DNA of 64,000 nucleotides from Rivularia sp963920925 (GCF_963920925.1 NZ_CAWUDI010000008.1:124001-188000); one strand, 5' to 3'; positions 26,272 through 35,925 are shown, numbered from the stretch's first letter. A program made the numbers and translations. The notes: a model not told the origin generated them from the sequence alone.

Positions 26272-28551
26272 ATGACACCGGATACCCTGATGACACCGGA
26301 CAAAATCACACTAGACGGAAAAACTTTTGTACCTGCCGACCAAATCCCCATCCCAGAGTGGCCTTGCGTTCTCAGCGAAAGACCCCAGGCATCGTTAACA
26401 ATTAAAGACGATGACCTATTTTTAGTCACAGACACTTTGGGTAATATTGCTGGTTGCTCGCTTAACGATATTAATCCCAGCATGGGGCTGTTTTGCTGCG
26501 ATACGCGCTTTTTAAGTCGGTTGGATTTCCAAATTGAAGGGCGATCGCCAATATTGTTGAGCAGTACTGCGGATAAAGGGTTCTCGCTTTCGGTGTTGTG
26601 TACGAATCCCAGGATTGACGATCGCCTGCAAGCGGATACTGTAGGGATTCGCAGGGAGCTAGTGCTTAACGGTGCTTTATTTGAAGAAATAGAAGTTTCT
26701 AACTACAGTACGACTACTGTCACTTTTGAATTAAGTATCAGCTATGACGCGGATTACGTCGATCTATTTGAAGTCAGGGGTTTCAGTCGGGATGAACGCG
26801 GTAGGCTGCTGCGTTTAGTGCAGCCGCAATCGGAAGAAGCTACCCAAGATGTAGCATCGGTACAAGATGAAAATGGAAGGGCGAAAGAAGAGGCTTTAAC
26901 CCTTGCTTATCAAGGTTTGGATAACATGATTATGGAATCCCGAATCCATTTTCAGCATCGGCAACCAGATTATTTTAAAGGTTATACGGCTGTTTGGCAG
27001 TTGGAGCTAGCCAGCCACGAAACCCAAAAGCTGGGTTATCGGATTAATATGTTTACCAATAATAAGCCCACCTCTACGGTTAGCGCCCCGGTAACTTTGG
27101 TTCAGGCTAGATCCGCCGAGATGATGGAGGAGCAAAATTGGGTACAAAAGATTACTCAAATTCGTTCGGATAAAGGTACTTTTAATCGAGTTATCGAGCG
27201 CGGCGAACAAGATATGTATTTGTTGCGCCAGTCTTTCGGTAAGTCGATGACTGTTTCGGCTGGAGTACCGTGGTTTTCGACTTTGTTTGGTAGAGATTCA
27301 TTGATTACCGCTTACCAAACCTTAATGTTAAATCCGGAAATCGCTAAGGAGACTTTAGGTTTACTAGCTCGCTACCAAGGTAAAGTAGAGGACGATTGGC
27401 GCGAAGAAGAACCCGGTAAAATTCTCCACGAATTGCGCTTCGGAGAATTAGCCCGTACTCAAGAAATTCCCCATACACCTTACTACGGTACGGTTGATGC
27501 TACCCCTCTATGGTTAATGCTTTATGCTGAGTACTTCGCATGGACTCATGATGGAGAAACCTTAGAGCAACTTTGGCCAAATGCTTTAGCCGCAATGGAT
27601 TGGATCGACCGTAATTTAAAGGAGACGGGCTACCTCAGCTACATCCGTAAATCTAAGCGCGGTTTGCTTAACCAAGGTTGGAAAGATTCTGGTGACTGTA
27701 TTGTAGACCGTAAAGGAGAATTGGCGAGCGGGGCGATTACTCTTTGTGAAGTGCAAGCTTATGTTTATTCAGCAAAAATGCGTCTTGCAGAAATTGCTCG
27801 GATGAAAAAGCGACTCGATCTAGCAGATCGTTGGCAAGAAGATGCTAAAAATTTAAAAGCTCGTTTTAATCGTGATTTTTGGATTGAAGACCAAGATTTC
27901 TGTGCTTTGTCTTTAGACGGTGAAGGTAGGCAAGTAGACAGTATTAGCTCTAACCCAGGTCACTGCTTGCAACTGGGGATTTTTACTCCTGAAAATGCTT
28001 ATAGCGTTGCCGAGAGATTGCGGGCACCCGATATGTTTAATGGTTGGGGTATCCGTACTTTGAGCAGTTTGTCTCCAGCTTACAATCCAATGGGCTATCA
28101 CATCGGTTCGGTATGGCCTCACGATAATGCTATTATCGCGATGGGATTGCGATCGCTGGGATTAGTCGATCAAGCTTTGGAAATTTTCCAAGGTTTATTT
28201 GACATGACTTCCATGCAGCCCTATCAACGTCCGCCAGAACTATTTTGCGGCTACGAACGTCACGGTGATGAAGCTCCTGTCAGATATCCCGTAGCTTGTA
28301 CTCCCCAAGCTTGGGCAACTGGTTCTATTTTCCAATTGTTGCAAATGATGGTTAACTTAGTTCCCGATGCGCCAAACAACTGCTTGAGAATTATCGATCC
28401 GGCATTACCTGAGTCGATAAATAGTCTTTCTCTTCATAACTTAAGAGTTGGTGCGACAATTCTCGATCTAGAATTCGAGCGCTCTGGCAGTACTACAGCT
28501 TGTCGTGTTGCTAAGAAACGTGGAAATCTCCGAGTTGTCATCGAAGCATAA
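26272..28551 (+). CDS. amylo-alpha-1,6-glucosidase / glycogen-debranching-like enzyme
   Basis: 759 aa from the ATG at 26272. An N-terminal glycogen-debranching beta domain (GNIAGCSLNDINPSMGLFCC, DTRFLSRLDFQI) precedes an (alpha/alpha)6-barrel with GVPWFSTLFGRDSLIT (the conserved acidic site), NQGWKDSGDCI, and GYHIGSVWPHDNAII near the C-terminus. The family hydrolyses alpha-1,6 or related glucosidic bonds; the exact substrate is uncertain. The start is oddly duplicated: ATGACACCGGA occurs twice 18 bp apart, in frame (26272 and 26290), so either ATG could be used. Confidence 0.9.
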   Translation: MTPDTLMTPDKITLDGKTFVPADQIPIPEWPCVLSERPQASLTIKDDDLFLVTDTLGNIAGCSLNDINPSMGLFCCDTRFLSRLDFQIEGRSPILLSSTADKGFSLSVLCTNPRIDDRLQADTVGIRRELVLNGALFEEIEVSNYSTTTVTFELSISYDADYVDLFEVRGFSRDERGRLLRLVQPQSEEATQDVASVQDENGRAKEEALTLAYQGLDNMIMESRIHFQHRQPDYFKGYTAVWQLELASHETQKLGYRINMFTNNKPTSTVSAPVTLVQARSAEMMEEQNWVQKITQIRSDKGTFNRVIERGEQDMYLLRQSFGKSMTVSAGVPWFSTLFGRDSLITAYQTLMLNPEIAKETLGLLARYQGKVEDDWREEEPGKILHELRFGELARTQEIPHTPYYGTVDATPLWLMLYAEYFAWTHDGETLEQLWPNALAAMDWIDRNLKETGYLSYIRKSKRGLLNQGWKDSGDCIVDRKGELASGAITLCEVQAYVYSAKMRLAEIARMKKRLDLADRWQEDAKNLKARFNRDFWIEDQDFCALSLDGEGRQVDSISSNPGHCLQLGIFTPENAYSVAERLRAPDMFNGWGIRTLSSLSPAYNPMGYHIGSVWPHDNAIIAMGLRSLGLVDQALEIFQGLFDMTSMQPYQRPPELFCGYERHGDEAPVRYPVACTPQAWATGSIFQLLQMMVNLVPDAPNNCLRIIDPALPESINSLSLHNLRVGATILDLEFERSGSTTACRVAKKRGNLRVVIEA

Positions 28552-28563
28552 TTCAATTAAAAA

Positions 28564-28613
28564 TGTAGAGACGCGCTAGCGTGCCCGACAAGGCATTATA
28601 TCGCGTCTCTACA
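28564..28613. repeat. dispersed inverted repeat TGTAGAGACGCG
   Basis: 12-bp perfect inverted ends (TGTAGAGACGCG / CGCGTCTCTACA) around a 26-bp middle. A common intergenic element in filamentous cyanobacteria. It is followed at 28627-28655 by three AATTACC units. Confidence 0.75.
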
Positions 28614-28652
28614 AACGTTTTAGATTATCAATTACCAATTACCAATTACCAA

Positions 28653-29000
28653 TTAAGCTTCCTCAGAACTATCAGCTTTCCTTCCAGGAGATGATTCATA
28701 AAGAGCATCAAGAGAACGGCGAGCATCTTCAACATTGATCGAACGCATTACCAACAGCGGTTCTTTAACAATATTGCCAGAATTATCTAAAAGTTCTGGG
28801 TGAGGTACATATTGTCTTCTTGTAGATAGTGAATAATTGCCTTGATTTCCTCCAACGCTTCCTCGATCCATCCTTGAGAATCGCGCCGGATAATTTGATT
28901 GTCTATCGAAACTAAACATTATTAAATTGCGAATCAAATTAGCAACAGCTATAAAAGCGAGAGTAGTAAAAGCGAGAATGTAAAGCAGTTGTAACAGCAT
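28653..29000 (-). CDS. DUF2973 small membrane protein
   Basis: 115 aa. One N-terminal membrane helix (LLQLLYILAFTTLAFIAVAN), then a soluble tail with the family-specific PHPELLDNSGNIVKEPLLVM and VEDARRSLDALYESSPG. Cyanobacteria-only family of unknown function. It lies 230 bp downstream of the DUF2605 gene on the same strand, its usual neighbour. Confidence 0.8.
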   Translation of the reverse strand: MLLQLLYILAFTTLAFIAVANLIRNLIMFSFDRQSNYPARFSRMDRGSVGGNQGNYSLSTRRQYVPHPELLDNSGNIVKEPLLVMRSINVEDARRSLDALYESSPGRKADSSEEA

Positions 29001-29230
29001 CTTCGTTTTCCTTTAGGGGCAGCAAGTTTTTAAACGTTCATTTCAATTGGGCTTATCAATACCGTTCGCTTCCAGCTGCAATGTAAAAATTGCTTCCACG
29101 GTTTAAATGAGTACGCCCATATTTAATTCAAGTAAAGCAGTCAATACAAAAATATATTTTTGTAGCATTAAGTACATTTTCTCTTAAACATCATTAAATT
29201 TAAAGAAGTTAAGAAAAAATATTTATGATT

Positions 29231-29570
29231 TTATGATTTGTGTTGCTCTTGTGAAACATCCTCTTGGGAGCGAAATCGCATCGCAACATTCCAGCATTCT
29301 GTAACTAACTTATGCCTTGGTATAAGCGTTGCCATATCAATCCCTACCTTTCCTTCTGCGACTCTAAACAACATTATGTCGTGTTTAACTTCATCAGCTG
29401 CAACTTTCACTCGCGTCAACAGGTCAGATTGATCCTGCTCATCCAAAAATGGTAGATGCTCTGTTTCTAGTAAGGTTTGCGATCGAGCCTTCCCAGTACT
29501 CAAAGTCTTCCAACAATGGCTGCAAGACTGTCTTGGGCAACTCTGGCTCCGGTAAATTCGAGTCTCGCAT
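29231..29570 (-). pseudogene. DUF2605 protein gene with an apparent frameshift
   Basis: The conserved N-terminus reads in one frame from the ATG at 29570 (MRDSNLPEPELPKTVLQPLL then EDFEYWEG) and the conserved remainder in another (RSQTLLETEHLPFLDEQ to the end). The two join smoothly if one base near 29486 (reverse strand GGCTCGATCG) is removed. So either the gene has a +1 frameshift beside a CGATCG site, or the assembly carries a base error. A longer open frame through the 3' part has a non-conserved, Cys/Ser-rich N-terminus and is unlikely to be the native start. Confidence 0.75.
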
Positions 29571-29887
29571 AAATGAGAGGAAAAATTCAATTTTTATTAC
29601 TAATATTAACCTTCTTTAATATTCTTAACATTTTAAGCAGTGTGTTTTCAAAGCTAGAACCTTAAAACAATCTGTAAGTTTTATTACACTTTACTTATTA
29701 TATATATTTATTTTGTAATTTGTACATATCCAAAAGACGTAATATTTAACCTTCGAGGTTGATATAGCTTGTTTTCTCAAAAAATATGTAAATACTGTTA
29801 ACAACATTTGACACTGGGTGATGCAGCTTACCCCAAGGTCGTTAATATAGATGGAGTTCCAAAATATATAGAGTAATTTCTTCGTCA
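29571..29887. other. thrS upstream region
   Basis: 317 bp, AT-rich, divergent promoter space between DUF2605 and thrS. No clear operator or riboswitch was recognised; no Zur-type TGATAATNATTATCA sequence is visible. Confidence 0.4.
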
Positions 29888-31741
29888 ATGGTTAAACAGC
29901 CAATATCACCTCCCGACTCTCATAATCAATCGGCAGAACCGGAAAAAATTAATCTACCGCGTACCAGCGAATCTGAGGATTTAAAAAAAATTCGCCATAC
30001 GACTTCTCACATCATGGCGATGGCGGTACAAAAGTTGTTTCCCCAGGCGCAAGTCACAATTGGGCCGTGGATTGAAAACGGCTTCTACTATGACTTTGAG
30101 AATCCAGAACCTTTTACCGAGAAAGATTTGAAAGCCATCTACAAGCAGATGGTAAAAATAATTAATCGTAAATTACCCGTTATCAGAGAAGAAGTCAGTC
30201 GCGAAGAAGCCGAACGTCGAATCAAAGAAATTAACGAACCTTATAAGTTAGAAGTCTTAGAAGATATTAAACAAGAACCGATTACTATTTACCATTTGGG
30301 TGATGAATGGTGGGATTTATGCGCTGGGCCTCATTTAGAAAATACCAGCGAATTAACCCCGAAAGCGATTGAGTTAGAAAGTGTTGCCGGTGCTTATTGG
30401 CGCGGAGATGAAAATAAAGCACAGCTACAGCGTATTTATGGTACTGCTTGGGAAAACCCCGAACAGCTAGCAGAATACAAGCGGCGTAAAGAAGAAGCAA
30501 TGCGCCGCGACCATCGTAAATTAGGTAAAGAGTTAGGATTATTTATATTTTCTGATTTAGTTGGGCCTGGTTTACCGTTGTGGACTCCTAAAGGTACTTT
30601 ACTGCGGACTCTTTTACAAGATTTTCTTCAGGAAGAACAGGTAAAACGCGGTTATTCACCAGTTGTAACGCCGCATATTGGCAAAGTAGATTTATTTAAA
30701 AAATCCGGGCATTGGCAGAAGTATAAGGAAGACTTGTTCCCCATGATGGCGGAAGACGAGGAAGCCGCAGCACAGGAAGAAGGTTTTGTTCTCAAAGCGA
30801 TGAACTGCCCTTTTCACATTCAAATATATAACAGCGAACTGCGTTCCTATCGGGAATTACCAATACGTTTAGCTGAATTTGGTACGGTTTATCGCTACGA
30901 ACAATCTGGAGAATTGGGTGGTTTAACACGGGTAAGGGGTTTCACTCAAGATGATGCTCATATATTTGCTACTCCCGAACAGCTTGATGAAGAATTCCTC
31001 AATGTTGTAGATTTGATTTTATCGGTATTTAACAAACTGCAACTAAAGAATTTTAAAGCCAGATTGAGTTTCCGCGATCCAGAAAACAAGGAAAAATATA
31101 TCGGTTCCGATGACGCATGGGAAAAAGCTCAAGGTGCGATTCGTCGCGCTGTGGAAAAGTTAGGAATGGCTCACTTTGAAGGGATAGGTGAAGCTGCTTT
31201 TTACGGCCCTAAATTAGATTTTATTGTTAGCGATGCCTTAGAAAGAGAATGGCAATTGGGAACTGTACAGGTAGATTACAACTTGCCGTCAAAAGAAAGA
31301 TTTAATTTAGAATACGTTGCTGAAGATGGTACTCGTCAGCATCCAGTAATGATTCACCGTGCGCCCTTTGGTTCCTTAGAGCGATTAATTGGTATTTTAA
31401 TAGAAGAATATGCTGGTGATTTTCCTTTATGGTTAGCACCAGTACAAGCAAGGTTATTGCCTGTTACAGAAGTACAATTAGATTTCGCAAAAGATGTCGC
31501 TGCCAAAATGAAAATGTTAGGTATTCGTGCGGAAGTAGATACCAGTGGCGACAGACTTGGTAAACTAATACGTAATGCCGAAAAGCAGAAAATTCCCGTA
31601 ATGGCTGTAGTCGGACAAAAAGAAGTAGAATCCAATACTTTAAGTATTCGTACCCGTGCTTCCGGAGATTTAGGAACCATGTCCGTATCCGAAGTACTGG
31701 ACAATATGAAGAATGCTATTACCAATTACAGCAACTTTTAG
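29888..31741 (+). CDS. thrS: threonyl-tRNA synthetase without TGS domain
   Basis: 617 aa. It starts nearly at the editing (SAD-type) domain: HTTSHIMAMAVQKLFPQ has the HxxxH zinc-like motif, and CAGPHLENT carries the later Cys/His. The class II catalytic core follows, with MNCPFHIQIY (zinc Cys), ELPIRLAEFGTVYRYEQSGE (motif 2) and HRAPFGSLERLIGILIEEY (motif 3), then the anticodon-binding domain. Bacterial ThrRS is usually about 640 aa with an N-terminal TGS domain, replaced here by about 35 disordered residues. Nostocales often carry two thrS genes, one induced by zinc shortage; which one this is cannot be told from the window. Confidence 0.95.
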   Translation: MVKQPISPPDSHNQSAEPEKINLPRTSESEDLKKIRHTTSHIMAMAVQKLFPQAQVTIGPWIENGFYYDFENPEPFTEKDLKAIYKQMVKIINRKLPVIREEVSREEAERRIKEINEPYKLEVLEDIKQEPITIYHLGDEWWDLCAGPHLENTSELTPKAIELESVAGAYWRGDENKAQLQRIYGTAWENPEQLAEYKRRKEEAMRRDHRKLGKELGLFIFSDLVGPGLPLWTPKGTLLRTLLQDFLQEEQVKRGYSPVVTPHIGKVDLFKKSGHWQKYKEDLFPMMAEDEEAAAQEEGFVLKAMNCPFHIQIYNSELRSYRELPIRLAEFGTVYRYEQSGELGGLTRVRGFTQDDAHIFATPEQLDEEFLNVVDLILSVFNKLQLKNFKARLSFRDPENKEKYIGSDDAWEKAQGAIRRAVEKLGMAHFEGIGEAAFYGPKLDFIVSDALEREWQLGTVQVDYNLPSKERFNLEYVAEDGTRQHPVMIHRAPFGSLERLIGILIEEYAGDFPLWLAPVQARLLPVTEVQLDFAKDVAAKMKMLGIRAEVDTSGDRLGKLIRNAEKQKIPVMAVVGQKEVESNTLSIRTRASGDLGTMSVSEVLDNMKNAITNYSNF

Positions 31742-31811
31742 GAGAGAATAGAAGTGGGCTAAAGCCCACTAGCTATTACCGAATTTATATAAATACCCAA
31801 AAAATAAGATT

Positions 31812-32000
31812 ATGAGTACTCCAAAGGAAAGCATCCAATCTATTTTGAGACAGTTACCAGATAATTGTTCTGTTGAAGATATTCAATATCATTTGTATGT
31901 CAGCGAAAAAGTGCGACGTAGCATAGAAGTAGCCGATACTAGAGGAACAAGGACACACAATGAGGCCAAAGAACGTTTAAGCAAATGGCTTATCAAGTAG
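31812..32000 (+). CDS. antitoxin-like protein of a ParE/RelE-type pair
   Basis: 62 aa (MSTPKESIQSILRQLPDNCS, DIQYHLYVSEKVRRSIEVAD). This short helical protein is the usual companion of cyanobacterial ParE-type toxins. Its 3' end overlaps the toxin gene by 16 bp, the normal arrangement of such modules. Confidence 0.75.
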   Translation: MSTPKESIQSILRQLPDNCSVEDIQYHLYVSEKVRRSIEVADTRGTRTHNEAKERLSKWLIK

Positions 32001-32284
32001 AATGGTCGCCTAAAGCTTTAGATGATGTAGAAGCGATCGCCGTATATATCTCTCGTGATTCTGCTTCCTATGCTGCTGCGGTAGTCAAGAAAATACTTGA
32101 TGTAACTCGCAGTTTGAATCACTGTCCTACTGCTGGTGAAGTTGTACCAGAATTCGATGACGATAATGTCAGACAACAGTTTGCCTATATGTATCGAATT
32201 ATCTACCGTATCAAAGGTCAGACGGTTACTGTAGCCGCAGTCACTTATAAAAAGAAACTGTTGGAGGAATTCGGCAAAGACTAA
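31985..32284 (+). CDS. RelE/ParE-family toxin
   Basis: 99 aa (MAYQVEWSPKALDDVEAIAV, YAAAVVKKILDVTRSLNHCP, MYRIIYRIKGQTVTVAAVTY). Typical ParE/RelE fold length and pattern. ParE members poison gyrase and RelE members cut mRNA on ribosomes; the sequence alone does not decide. It overlaps the antitoxin gene and is followed by a terminator. Confidence 0.85.
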   Translation: MAYQVEWSPKALDDVEAIAVYISRDSASYAAAVVKKILDVTRSLNHCPTAGEVVPEFDDDNVRQQFAYMYRIIYRIKGQTVTVAAVTYKKKLLEEFGKD

Positions 32285-32321
32285 TACATCCATCTAAACA
32301 ACAACTTCAATCAAAGTAAAA

Positions 32322-32351
32322 ACTCGGCTGTCTTCTACAGCCGGGTTTTTT
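32322..32351 (+). terminator. terminator of the TA operon
   Basis: ACTCGGCTGT / ACAGCCGGGT stem with a TCTTCT-like loop and TTTTTT tail; about 40 bp past the toxin stop. Confidence 0.85.
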
Positions 32352-33006
32352 CTATTGGAAGGGAGTAGGGAATAATTAGGAGTTATGAGTTAGATAGTAT
32401 GAGAACTTACTCAAGCCCCAAAGATGATTTTTATTAATTCCACCTACTTAGGACAACAAGTACGGCTATAGCCAAAAAAATGTCAAAAAGTAAAAATATT
32501 TTCATATGACTATATGTCATAGTTTCTTAAATCAAAAATACTTAATAAGACAGCTTGTCAAAGATAAATAAATACTAAAGTTATTCTCAAATTAGTTGAC
32601 AATTTATTTTAAATACCGATAATCTTTTGTGTATTCAGCAATATAAAGAAAGTTTAAAAAACGAACTTTCAAGTTAAATAAATGGCAATAAAAAATTTAT
32701 GTCAGCAGGTGGAATAATTATGTATCCTCTGCTTATTTTCAGCATAATTTATTAGAAATGTTGATTGTGGAACGTCTAATGGTTTTTATGGAAATTTTCT
32801 AGTAGGCAAAAAATATTATCAACTTGCCGTATTTCAGTTAATCGCAAGCTCAAATAGCCATTTTTAAACATTAAATCGCGGACTAGTTGTGCAAGTTATG
32901 GAGCGAGTACGATAATTTTCCCGTGCAAAAATCGCGATACACAATCAGAAATCTAGCTCAGCTAATCTCAACAGTAATTTTTAGCAAAAAATCACACTTC
33001 GATTTA
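32352..33006. other. upstream region of the TonB-dependent receptor
   Basis: About 650 bp, AT-rich, no gene. Contains a small perfect dyad ATGACtatatGTCAT (32506-32520) and a hairpin-like AGCAGGTGGA...TCCTCTGCT (32704-32734). Either could be regulatory; neither is a recognised Fur box or cobalamin riboswitch. Confidence 0.4.
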
Positions 33007-35142
33007 ATGAAAAATAATTTCTACTTTTTTTCAATCTGTTTTCTTAACCTGTTTGTTGCTTACCCCTCACTTGCAAACGATGCTGAACTTAATCACACAG
33101 AATTAAAAGTTCAAACTCAATTAAATATCCCCAACCTCAGCGAAATCGAATTACCAGCAACTAATGCCAGTTTACTTCAACCACTAGAAATTAAAGTAAA
33201 AAAGACCGATGAAGACAACGAAGCAAACGAAGTAAATAATCCGACTCAAATATCTCAAACTAATCGTATAGAAGAAAAAGAAACAGATGATTACGATATT
33301 ATATTAGAAGTTATTGGAGAAAGAAATACCTTACCAGAATCAACACCAATATACATTATTGAAAAAGAAGAAATTCAAAAGCAAGGTGCATCTAGTGTTG
33401 CTGATGTTTTGAAAAGAATGCCGGGATTTGTAATTAATGACGTTGGACATGGAGCAGACATTCATACAGGAACTTATTATCGCGGTGCATCTATCAATCA
33501 GTCGGTAATTCTCATCAATGGCAGACAGATAAATACTAATATTAATACTTATCATGGTGCCACAGATTTAAATAGTATTCCCACTGAAGCAATAGAAAAA
33601 ATAGAATTATATAGCGGTGCAGCCAGCAGCTTGTATGGTTCCTCAGCAGTCGGTGGAGTTGTTAATATCATCACTAAGCAAGGTAGGGGCAAGCCAAAAC
33701 TAAATGCTACTGCCGAATTTGGTTCTTTAAATTCAAATAATCAACAGTCAAGTTTTAGTGGGGGAACTGAAAAAGTTCGCTACAACTTAAGTTTTGAACG
33801 CTTTTTTATCGATAATAAATATCAAGTCCCTGTAGGTGCAGCTAACCGCGATGCAAATGGTAATTTATTTAATGCCGACACAGCCACCAGCACTTATTTT
33901 GGTAGTATTGCAGTTGATTTAAATCAAAAAAACACTCTGAGTTTAGACGTGAAAACGCTCAGCAGTCGTCGTGGTTTAGTTTATTTTGGTTTTCCTTTAC
34001 AAAGAGACAGATTAGACCATGATGGATTAAATATTGGTTTAGCTTGGAAATCTCAACTAGCTAATAATTCTCAACTCACAACTACATTAGGATTTAACCA
34101 AGATTATTTTAATACATACGGTCCGACATTTTTTGAAAACGCACAATTTTATCGGACTGGAACTTTAGATACTCAACAATTTACTGGCAGATTAGATCAT
34201 GAATGGAAACTTTCTCCAACTTACAGACTGCGTTGGGGTTTAGATGTAAATAACCTTAACTTAGATGGAATTACAGATAGTACTCGTCCAGATAGAATTG
34301 TTTTAAATGAATCAGAAAATAGAAGTTTGTTAAATACAGCTTTGTTTGCCGTTAATACTATTAATATTAGCGATGCATTTCAAGTTGATTTAGGATTAAG
34401 ACAAAACTTTGATTCAGAATATGGAAATTACTTTAATCCTAGCGCTGGTTTTCGCTATGGAATATCACCAAATCTAGCTGTGCGTGGAAGTTGGTCTTCT
34501 GTACAAAGAAATCCTGGTTTAGACCAAAAATATCTTTATGATACTGTACATGGATGGTTGCCAAATAGTGATTTAAAACCAGAAACTGGTTCTAATTGGA
34601 CTGCGGGAATTGATATTAATTTAGCATCAAATTTGACGGGACAATTTACTTATTTTGGCAGTAGTTTAGATGACCGTTTAGGTATAGTTCAAGGTCAATG
34701 GCAAAATATTGGGTTAGTTGATACCAATGGTTTTGAAGCTGCTTTACGGTGGAATGTAGCGCGTAATTGGTCAACATTTTTAAACTACACTTATACCGAT
34801 GCCAAAATCAAAACCGGAACTGAATCCGGGTTACAGTTAGGTTTAATTCCTTACTCAAATTTACAAGCAGGATTTGGTTACGCAAAAGATGGATGGCAAG
34901 CAAATTTCTATGCAAATTATTCCAGTGGCGCTCGTCGAGCATTTTTTACCAATCCAAATGACAAAAACACCGATTTTTCATCATCTTATATAAACTTAGA
35001 TCTCAGCGCTCGCGTACCTATCAATCAAAGTTTAGGACTAACATTTTATTTTGAAAATTTACTTGGAGAACAGTACGAAAGAGTAAATAGAATTTATAGT
35101 CCTGGTTTTACTTTTCGGCTTGGTTTAAGTTCAAATATTTAA
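33007..35142 (+). CDS. TonB-dependent outer-membrane receptor
   Basis: 711 aa from the ATG at 33007, which gives a clean signal peptide (KNNFYFFSICFLNLFVAYPS, cut near LAND). After a ~90-residue acidic linker comes a plug domain (PIYIIEKEEIQKQGASSVAD, YRGASINQSVILINGRQINT, GAASSLYGSSAVGGVVNIIT) and a 22-strand-type barrel. The size and plug resemble BtuB/CirA-like receptors for siderophores or cobalamin; the substrate is unknown. No exbB/exbD, ABC transporter or biosynthesis genes are nearby, so it is a lone receptor. The C-terminus ends SSNI, not the usual aromatic residue. Confidence 0.9.
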   Translation: MKNNFYFFSICFLNLFVAYPSLANDAELNHTELKVQTQLNIPNLSEIELPATNASLLQPLEIKVKKTDEDNEANEVNNPTQISQTNRIEEKETDDYDIILEVIGERNTLPESTPIYIIEKEEIQKQGASSVADVLKRMPGFVINDVGHGADIHTGTYYRGASINQSVILINGRQINTNINTYHGATDLNSIPTEAIEKIELYSGAASSLYGSSAVGGVVNIITKQGRGKPKLNATAEFGSLNSNNQQSSFSGGTEKVRYNLSFERFFIDNKYQVPVGAANRDANGNLFNADTATSTYFGSIAVDLNQKNTLSLDVKTLSSRRGLVYFGFPLQRDRLDHDGLNIGLAWKSQLANNSQLTTTLGFNQDYFNTYGPTFFENAQFYRTGTLDTQQFTGRLDHEWKLSPTYRLRWGLDVNNLNLDGITDSTRPDRIVLNESENRSLLNTALFAVNTINISDAFQVDLGLRQNFDSEYGNYFNPSAGFRYGISPNLAVRGSWSSVQRNPGLDQKYLYDTVHGWLPNSDLKPETGSNWTAGIDINLASNLTGQFTYFGSSLDDRLGIVQGQWQNIGLVDTNGFEAALRWNVARNWSTFLNYTYTDAKIKTGTESGLQLGLIPYSNLQAGFGYAKDGWQANFYANYSSGARRAFFTNPNDKNTDFSSSYINLDLSARVPINQSLGLTFYFENLLGEQYERVNRIYSPGFTFRLGLSSNI

Positions 35143-35289
35143 ACTTTTAACTAAAAATGGCTTAATCCAAGGAATCAATCACAAATATTGCAGTCGAATA
35201 CACTGAAAATATGAATATCAATCATATAAATGTTAAAATTACCATTATGGTGTATTTAAGCGAAAAACAAAACAATCAGCAAGAAAAAA

Positions 35290-35529
35290 ATGCCAGCTAT
35301 AGTTAAACTACAACTCTCTCTAGAAACTTTAGTAGAAGCTATTTCTTCCTTAGATTTAGAAGAGAAATGTCAACTTAAAGAAATAATTGAACAACAAATT
35401 TTTGAAGCTGAAGAAGCGGTTTATGAAGATAATTTAGAAACACATAAAGAAATACAAGCTGTTCGCGCTGAGTATGTCGCTGGTGAGTCCATTACTATAG
35501 ATAAATATCTTACTAATCGCTCAAATTAA
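35290..35529 (+). CDS. antitoxin-like protein of a RelE-type pair
   Basis: 79 aa, acidic (ETLVEAISSLDLEEKCQLKE, IIEQQIFEAEEAVYEDN). Typical of cyanobacterial antitoxins that precede RelE toxins. The next frame is a damaged toxin gene, so this antitoxin is probably an orphan. Confidence 0.65.
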   Translation: MPAIVKLQLSLETLVEAISSLDLEEKCQLKEIIEQQIFEAEEAVYEDNLETHKEIQAVRAEYVAGESITIDKYLTNRSN

Positions 35530-35534
35530 GTATT

Positions 35535-35777
35535 ATGAGCGAGTACACTATACTCATTTAAAAATCAGTACAAAAGCAGATTGACAATTTGCCAAATGAT
35601 TTTGTTGAGCGCGTTATTGAAAAAATCAAAAATCTTGCTTCAGAACCACGTCCTGATGGAGTTGTTAAATTAAAAGGTTACGATAATGAGTATCGTATCC
35701 GGATTGGTGATTACAGAGTTCGTTACATACAAATTTTACAATGTAAGCATCGAAAAGATGTTTATAGAAAAGGTTGA
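35535..35777 (+). pseudogene. RelE-family toxin gene with internal stop
   Basis: Starts ATG at 35535 (MSEYTILI), hits TAA at 35559-35561, then continues in the same frame as a RelE toxin (KSVQKQIDNLPNDFVERVIE, KLKGYDNEYRIRIGDYRVRY). One base change (AAA to TAA) explains the stop. Near the end, RVRY joins straight to IQILQCKHRKDVYRKG; about ten residues usual in the family are missing, so there is also an in-frame deletion. It is very probably inactive. Confidence 0.8.
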
Positions 35778-35848
35778 TTTGCAACCAACAACTTTCACCC
35801 GAAGGGTGTGGCTCATCAACTATCAACTAACAACTAACCAAAATTAAT

Positions 35849-35872
35849 GGGGGTGATGCATTCATCACCCCC
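35849..35872 (-). terminator. hairpin downstream of ndhD
   Basis: Perfect 10-bp stem GGGGGTGATG / CATCACCCCC with CATT loop, about 55 bp past the ndhD stop; the U-rich tail on the minus strand is weak (ATTAATTTT). Confidence 0.65.
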
Positions 35873-35925
35873 ACCAAATATTTACACAACGATTTAATAG
35901 CACCAGCCCGGAATTTCGTACTTAA

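Noticed and set aside
32386..33006. Cobalamin riboswitch before the TonB-dependent receptor
   Set aside because: No B12-box (GCCACTG) or matching structure was seen.
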